DNA of 9,713 nt from the NCBI GenBank assembly GCA_028697935.1, contig JAQVEM010000047.1, positions 1 through 9,713 on the forward strand, written 5' to 3'. A program made the translations under genes and the position numbers. Below the pieces are notes generated by a model that saw only the letters and a list, made by a program, of their open reading frames with translations, made no database searches and was not told the origin of the DNA. Shown in pieces: positions 5,911-9,713 of this stretch (position 1 is its first letter; the number at the start of each line of letters is the position of its first letter). This DNA comes from Actinomycetota bacterium. GTDB lineage: Bacteria; Actinomycetota; Humimicrobiia; Humimicrobiales; Humimicrobiaceae.

Positions 5911-7251
5911 GTGAAAGCATATATTGAAACATTTGGGTGTCAGATGAATGAAAGTGATTCGGAAAGAATATTATATCTTCTTGAAAATATGGGATATAGT
6001 AAAACCGTTGATATTTCAGATTCTGACATTATTATATTAAATACATGTACCGTAAGAGAAAAAGCTAAAAACAGATTATATGGCCATATAGGAAATTTAA
6101 AGAAGCTAAAGGAAGGGAGAAAAGATGTTTTGATCTGTGTGGGCGGCTGTGCATCCCAGGATTTAAAAGAAAAAATAATAGATGATTTTCCATTTGTTGA
6201 CATTGTATTTGGCACGATGAATATCCCTGAATTACCAGAACTTATAGAGGAAAGAATATCAACAGGTAAAAGAATATGCTCTATAAAAGAAGAGGGTTTT
6301 GATTATAATATTTTTAGTGTAAGCAGAACAAGAAAATTTAAAGCACTTATACCTATAACTATAGGATGTGATAACTATTGTTCATATTGTATTGTCCCCT
6401 TTGTTAGAGGTTGCGAAAAATCAATTGAATCTGAAGATATTATAAAAAATATTAGAAAACTTGCAGGAGAGGGAGTTTTAGAAATAACACTTCTCGGTCA
6501 AAATGTAAATTCTTATGGAAAAAACCTTGATAAACCCTGTACATTTTCAGAACTTCTTGAAAAGATATCAGAAATAGAGAATATAAAAAGAATAAGGTTT
6601 ATGACATCCCATCCAAAGGATTTCTCAGATAAGCTTATTAATGTCATAAGAAAAAAAGATAATATTGTAAAACATATTCATCTACCTCTTCAGGCAGGCT
6701 CAAATAAAATTTTAAAAGAAATGAATAGAGGATATACAAGAGAAGATTATCTTAGTATTGTAGAAAATATAAGAAGTAGAATTCCTGGATGCTCTATTAC
6801 AACAGATATAATAGTAGGTTTTCCAGGAGAGGAAAGAAAAGATTTCATGGATACTCTGGATATGGTAGAAAAGGTTAGATTCAACAGGGCTTTTACATTT
6901 ATATATTCTCCAAGGACAGGAACAAAAGCAGCAAAATTAGAAGATAAGATTCAGGCTATAGAGAAGAGAAAATGGTTTAATGAATTAATTGAAATCCAGA
7001 ACAGGATTTCATATGAAGAAAATAAAAAATTAGCCGGTAAAAAGTTTGAAGTACTGGTTGAAGGTAAAAGCACCAGAGGTAAGAATATGCTGGAAGGAAG
7101 ATTAGAGAATAATGAGATTGTAAACTTTAAAGGAGAGAAAAAACTGATTGGCAGAATTGTTTCTGTCACTATAACAGAAGCAAAGTCATTCTATCTTATG
7201 GGAGAATTATCTAATGAGAATCCTGTCAGAGAAAAACTTATTGCAGGGTAA
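5911..7251 (+). CDS. miaB: tRNA-2-methylthio-N6-dimethylallyladenosine synthase MiaB
   Basis: The 446-residue radical SAM methylthiotransferase adds a methylthio group to C2 of N6-isopentenyladenosine at position 37 of tRNAs, acting after MiaA. The N-terminal UPF0004 domain carries the auxiliary-cluster cysteines Cys10 (FGCQMNESDSE), Cys46 (NTCTVRE) and Cys80 (GGCASQ). The radical SAM motif CxxxCxxC is Cys153-Cys157-Cys160 inside TIGCDNYCSYCIVPFVRG. A C-terminal TRAM RNA-binding domain covers about 377-441. The motif set and NTCTVR sequence favour MiaB over MtaB or RimO, and miaA lies immediately downstream. The start is GTG at 5911, with AAGGGA 10 bases upstream; this start puts Cys10 at the usual position. 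Nothing is missing. Confidence 0.97.
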   Translation: MKAYIETFGCQMNESDSERILYLLENMGYSKTVDISDSDIIILNTCTVREKAKNRLYGHIGNLKKLKEGRKDVLICVGGCASQDLKEKIIDDFPFVDIVFGTMNIPELPELIEERISTGKRICSIKEEGFDYNIFSVSRTRKFKALIPITIGCDNYCSYCIVPFVRGCEKSIESEDIIKNIRKLAGEGVLEITLLGQNVNSYGKNLDKPCTFSELLEKISEIENIKRIRFMTSHPKDFSDKLINVIRKKDNIVKHIHLPLQAGSNKILKEMNRGYTREDYLSIVENIRSRIPGCSITTDIIVGFPGEERKDFMDTLDMVEKVRFNRAFTFIYSPRTGTKAAKLEDKIQAIEKRKWFNELIEIQNRISYEENKKLAGKKFEVLVEGKSTRGKNMLEGRLENNEIVNFKGEKKLIGRIVSVTITEAKSFYLMGELSNENPVREKLIAG

Positions 7252-7285
7252 AAGGGGGTGGGAGACTTAACAAGAAGATTAAATT

Positions 7286-8335
7286 ATGAAAGAAATAGAG
7301 TATGCTTTAAAATCTGGATCTAAATATCTCAAGACGATACTTAAAAATTATAAAATAGATATTGATAGTCTTTCTAAATATCTCCAGGAATCTAAAAAAG
7401 TTATTGTTATATGTGGACCAACCTGCACAGGTAAAAGTAAGGCAGGAATGGTTGTAGCCGGGTTTCTCGATACAGATATTATATCAATGGATTCAATGCA
7501 GGTTTATAGAGGAATGGATATAGGAACTGATAAATATGATACAGAAAGATATAATATCAAACAATATATGGTAGATATATTTGCCCCGGATCATATTATG
7601 AGTGTTGTTGAATTTAAAGAAATATGCGACAGAATAATAGAAGAACAATTTTTTTCTTTGAACAAAATCCCGATTATGGTTGGAGGTTCCGGTCTTTATA
7701 TAAGAAGTGTTATAAAAGGAATTGATAAAATACCCTATGGAAGTAAAGAGCTAAGAGAAAAGTTAAAAGATGAAATAAGAAAAAATGGAACCCGGAAGTA
7801 CTATTTAAAACTTAAAAAAGTGGATAAGGAATATGCAGAAAAAATAAGTGAGAATGATTCAAGAAGAATTATAAGAGCGCTCGAAGTTTATGAGCTAACA
7901 GGCCTGCCTTTTTCTGATTTTCAGAGAATCTGGAAATATAAAGATAGTACTTATGATTCTATTTTGATCGGAATAAAAATGGAAAGAAGCAATCTTTACA
8001 GGCTTATCGAAAAAAGAGTGGATGAAATGTTTGAAAGAGGCCTTTTAGATGAAGTAAAAATGCTGGTTGATAAAGGATATGCAAACTGCCGCAGCCTGAC
8101 ACAGGCTGTAGGATATAAAGAAGTACTGGACTATTTAAAAGGGAAAATAACGCTGGAAGATTGTATTAAAGAAGTTAAGAAAAATACACGAAATCTGGCA
8201 AAAAAACAGATGACGTGGTTCAATTCTGAATCCAATATCAATTGGATAACAGCTGATAATTATGATAACATTTTTAATCTGGCAGCAGATATTTTAAAAA
8301 TAATAAATAGCAGGTGTTTTAATGAAAAAAATTGA
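7286..8335 (+). CDS. miaA: tRNA dimethylallyltransferase MiaA with N-terminal extension
   Basis: The 349-residue enzyme transfers a dimethylallyl group from DMAPP to N6 of A37 in tRNA. The Walker A loop GPTCTGKS is at residues 44-51. DSMQVYRGMDIGT follows at 69-81, VGGSGLY at 132-138, LTQAVGYKE near 272, and RNLAKKQMTWF in the C-terminal part. Most MiaA proteins start only a few residues before the P-loop; here about 35 extra residues precede it, Lys/Tyr/Ser-rich and predicted mostly helical. The start is forced: an in-frame TAA lies two codons upstream of the ATG at 7286, and no ATG, GTG or TTG occurs between it and the P-loop. The ribosome site is weak (AAGAAG, 8 bases upstream), while a G-rich stretch at 7254-7264 is too far away. 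The last 14 bases overlap dapF. Confidence 0.96.
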   Translation: MKEIEYALKSGSKYLKTILKNYKIDIDSLSKYLQESKKVIVICGPTCTGKSKAGMVVAGFLDTDIISMDSMQVYRGMDIGTDKYDTERYNIKQYMVDIFAPDHIMSVVEFKEICDRIIEEQFFSLNKIPIMVGGSGLYIRSVIKGIDKIPYGSKELREKLKDEIRKNGTRKYYLKLKKVDKEYAEKISENDSRRIIRALEVYELTGLPFSDFQRIWKYKDSTYDSILIGIKMERSNLYRLIEKRVDEMFERGLLDEVKMLVDKGYANCRSLTQAVGYKEVLDYLKGKITLEDCIKEVKKNTRNLAKKQMTWFNSESNINWITADNYDNIFNLAADILKIINSRCFNEKN

Positions 8336-9188
8336 GTTCTCAAAATTAAATGGTCAGGGTAATGATTTTATCATCATAGATGCTACAGAAAAAGAAGTTA
8401 ATTTATCAAAAAAACAAATTACTGAAATGTGTAACAGAAATTTTGGCATAGGTGCAGATGGTCTCATATTTGTAAAAAAATCAAAAACATCTGATCTGAA
8501 AATGGATTATTATAATAAAGATGGCTCGGTAGCAGAAATGTGTGGTAACGGTATAAGGTGCCTGGCAAGATTTGCATGGGAGAAAAGAATTATTGAAAGC
8601 CAGAAAATTAAAGTTGAAACTCTGGCAGGAGAAAAAGAAATTTTCATTGAATGCCAGGATGGAAAAGTCCGGAATATAAAAGTGAATATGGGTACTCCTG
8701 AATTTACACCAGAAAAGATTCCTGTAGAAGTAAAAAATATGAATGAGGTATTTAACTATAAGATAACAGCAGGTGCAAAAGATTTTTATATTAACTGTGT
8801 ATCTATAGGAAACCCACATTGTGTTATTTTTATTGAAAGTTATGCAAATCTTGGGAATTTCCCTGTTTGTAAATTTGGAAGAATAATTGAAAATAAAAGT
8901 ATCTTCCCCAAAAAAATAAATGTTGAATTTGTAAAGATTAAAAATAACAATGAACTGGATATGAGGGTATGGGAAAGAGGAGTAGGGGAAACACTGGCGT
9001 GTGGAAGCGGAGCATGTGCTGCAGTTGTCTGCGCAATTAAATTAAAAAAAATAAATGTTGATAAAGATGGAAAAGCATATGTTAATCTCCCGGGAGGAAA
9101 ACTGAATGTTTACTGGGAAAGCTTGCAATCAGATGTCTATCTGGAAGGGGAAGTAGATTATAAATTTGATGGAATATATTTCTTATGA
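8322..9188 (+). CDS. dapF: Diaminopimelate epimerase
   Basis: The 288-residue cofactor-free epimerase converts LL-diaminopimelate to meso-diaminopimelate, precursor of lysine and of many peptidoglycans. The catalytic pair is Cys74 in the MCGNGIRC motif and Cys227 in GVGETLACGSGACAA. Other family landmarks are KLNGQGNDFIIID at 8-20, GIGADGL at 42-48, GNPH at 163-166, and the duplicated two-lobed layout. Length is normal for the family (about 275-290). The ATG at 8322 lies inside the last codons of miaA, and AGGTG at 8312-8316 is a good ribosome site within the miaA coding sequence, so the two are translationally linked. The dapL-type gene downstream would supply its substrate. Confidence 0.97.
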   Translation: MKKIEFSKLNGQGNDFIIIDATEKEVNLSKKQITEMCNRNFGIGADGLIFVKKSKTSDLKMDYYNKDGSVAEMCGNGIRCLARFAWEKRIIESQKIKVETLAGEKEIFIECQDGKVRNIKVNMGTPEFTPEKIPVEVKNMNEVFNYKITAGAKDFYINCVSIGNPHCVIFIESYANLGNFPVCKFGRIIENKSIFPKKINVEFVKIKNNNELDMRVWERGVGETLACGSGACAAVVCAIKLKKINVDKDGKAYVNLPGGKLNVYWESLQSDVYLEGEVDYKFDGIYFL

Positions 9189-9333
9189 AGTAAAAGTATA
9201 GTAAAATTCTATAAAATTTTATCATGTGATTGGTTATATTGAAGCTAAAGAAATACACTGGCAAAATACATAAAAATAAGGGTGCGGGGAGTTCAGAAAT
9301 ATATAAATTTTAAAAGTTAAACTGTAAAGATAA

Positions 9334-9338
9334 AGGAG
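9334..9338 (+). promoter_or_regulatory. Ribosome binding site of the dapL-type gene
   Basis: AGGAG, within AAAGGAGAA, lies 9 bases before the ATG at 9348 and fixes that start. The 159-bp gap after dapF contains no convincing gene or terminator. A weak promoter-like pair (TTGAAG at 9239, CAAAAT at 9262, 17 bases apart) is not strong enough to call. Confidence 0.7.
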
Positions 9339-9347
9339 AAGTATTAA

Positions 9348-9713
9348 ATGCGTTTTGAAGAATCAGAAAGGCTAAAGTCTATAAAACCATATTTATTTGC
9401 AGAAATTGAAAAGATTATAGACAGAAAAAAAGAAGAAGGGCTGGATGTAATTAGCCTTGGAATAGGTGACCCTGATATACCAACACCTAAGGATGTTATT
9501 GATGCTCTTTGCCGGGAAGCAAATAATCCGGAAAATCACAGGTATCCTTCAAGTTATGGTTTAAAGATGTTCAGAGAAGCAGTAGCAAAGTTTTATTATA
9601 AAAGGTTTAATGTAAAGCTTGATCCTGATAAAGAAATTATACCACTAATAGGTTCAAAAGAAGGAATACCTGTTATTTCATATACTTATATAAATCCCGG
9701 TGATTATGCAATA
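9348..9713 (+). CDS. dapL: LL-diaminopimelate aminotransferase (DapL-type), N-terminal part
   Basis: The frame opens at ATG 9348 and runs off the window after 122 codons. The visible part is the N-terminal region of a fold-type I, PLP-dependent class I/II aminotransferase. It has SLGIGDPDIPTP near residues 36-47, the RYPSSYG substrate-loop region near 66-72, and the IGSKEGI stretch near 101-107, all typical of DapL and its close relatives. DapL converts tetrahydrodipicolinate directly to LL-diaminopimelate with glutamate as amino donor. Placement right after dapF, the next step of the pathway, supports this over other aminotransferases of the class. The PLP lysine lies outside the window. The residues after GSKEGI (PVISYTYINPGD) differ from the AH-x-x-x-x-x-NPGD pattern I would expect, so a paralogue with another amino-acid specificity remains possible. 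Confidence 0.85.
   Translation, partial: MRFEESERLKSIKPYLFAEIEKIIDRKKEEGLDVISLGIGDPDIPTPKDVIDALCREANNPENHRYPSSYGLKMFREAVAKFYYKRFNVKLDPDKEIIPLIGSKEGIPVISYTYINPGDYAI

Noticed and set aside
9199..9222. TAAAATT/AATTTTA hairpin after dapF as a terminator
   Set aside because: The stem is entirely A-T with a short arm and has no following T-run, so it would not terminate transcription.

Overview
The window is AT-rich bacterial chromosome with compact housekeeping genes, AGA-rich arginine codons and short intergenic gaps. It looks like a low-GC anaerobe. The rny / spoVS / miaB / miaA neighbourhood is typical of Clostridia-like Firmicutes. The LL-diaminopimelate aminotransferase route to lysine and a HypA nickel chaperone fit an anaerobe with [NiFe]-hydrogenase. 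Atribacterota or a similar deep lineage is also possible, and the sequence alone does not decide between them. I see no mobile element, CRISPR array, tRNA or rRNA.

Layout. Positions 1-371 (minus) hold the N-terminal 123 residues of a class A penicillin-binding protein. It diverges across a 324-bp gap from tyrS (696-1931), which is followed 6 bp later by hypA (1938-2279). A 546-bp non-coding stretch follows. It contains two promoter-like motifs, a small GC-richer hairpin segment, and at its end a strong intrinsic terminator (2766-2807) that abuts the ribosome binding site of rny. Next come rny (2826-4367), a GHKL ATPase of unknown function that overlaps the end of rny (4357-5529), spoVS (5559-5831), miaB (5911-7251), miaA (7286-8335), dapF (8322-9188, overlapping miaA) and the first 122 codons of a dapL-type aminotransferase (9348 to the window end).

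How the genes relate. miaA and miaB act one after the other on A37 of tRNAs reading UNN codons. tyrS charges tRNA-Tyr, which is one of those tRNAs. RNase Y starts mRNA decay. dapL and dapF make LL-DAP and then meso-DAP, which supplies lysine and the peptidoglycan that the penicillin-binding protein polymerises. The genes from rny to dapF run in one direction with short gaps or overlaps and are probably co-transcribed.

The two points most worth following up are the terminator placed inside what must be the rny leader, which suggests attenuation of the whole downstream cluster, and the unassigned GHKL ATPase. That ATPase sits between rny and spoVS, where Firmicutes often carry ymdB. The mutS-mutL pair often found between miaB and miaA is absent.
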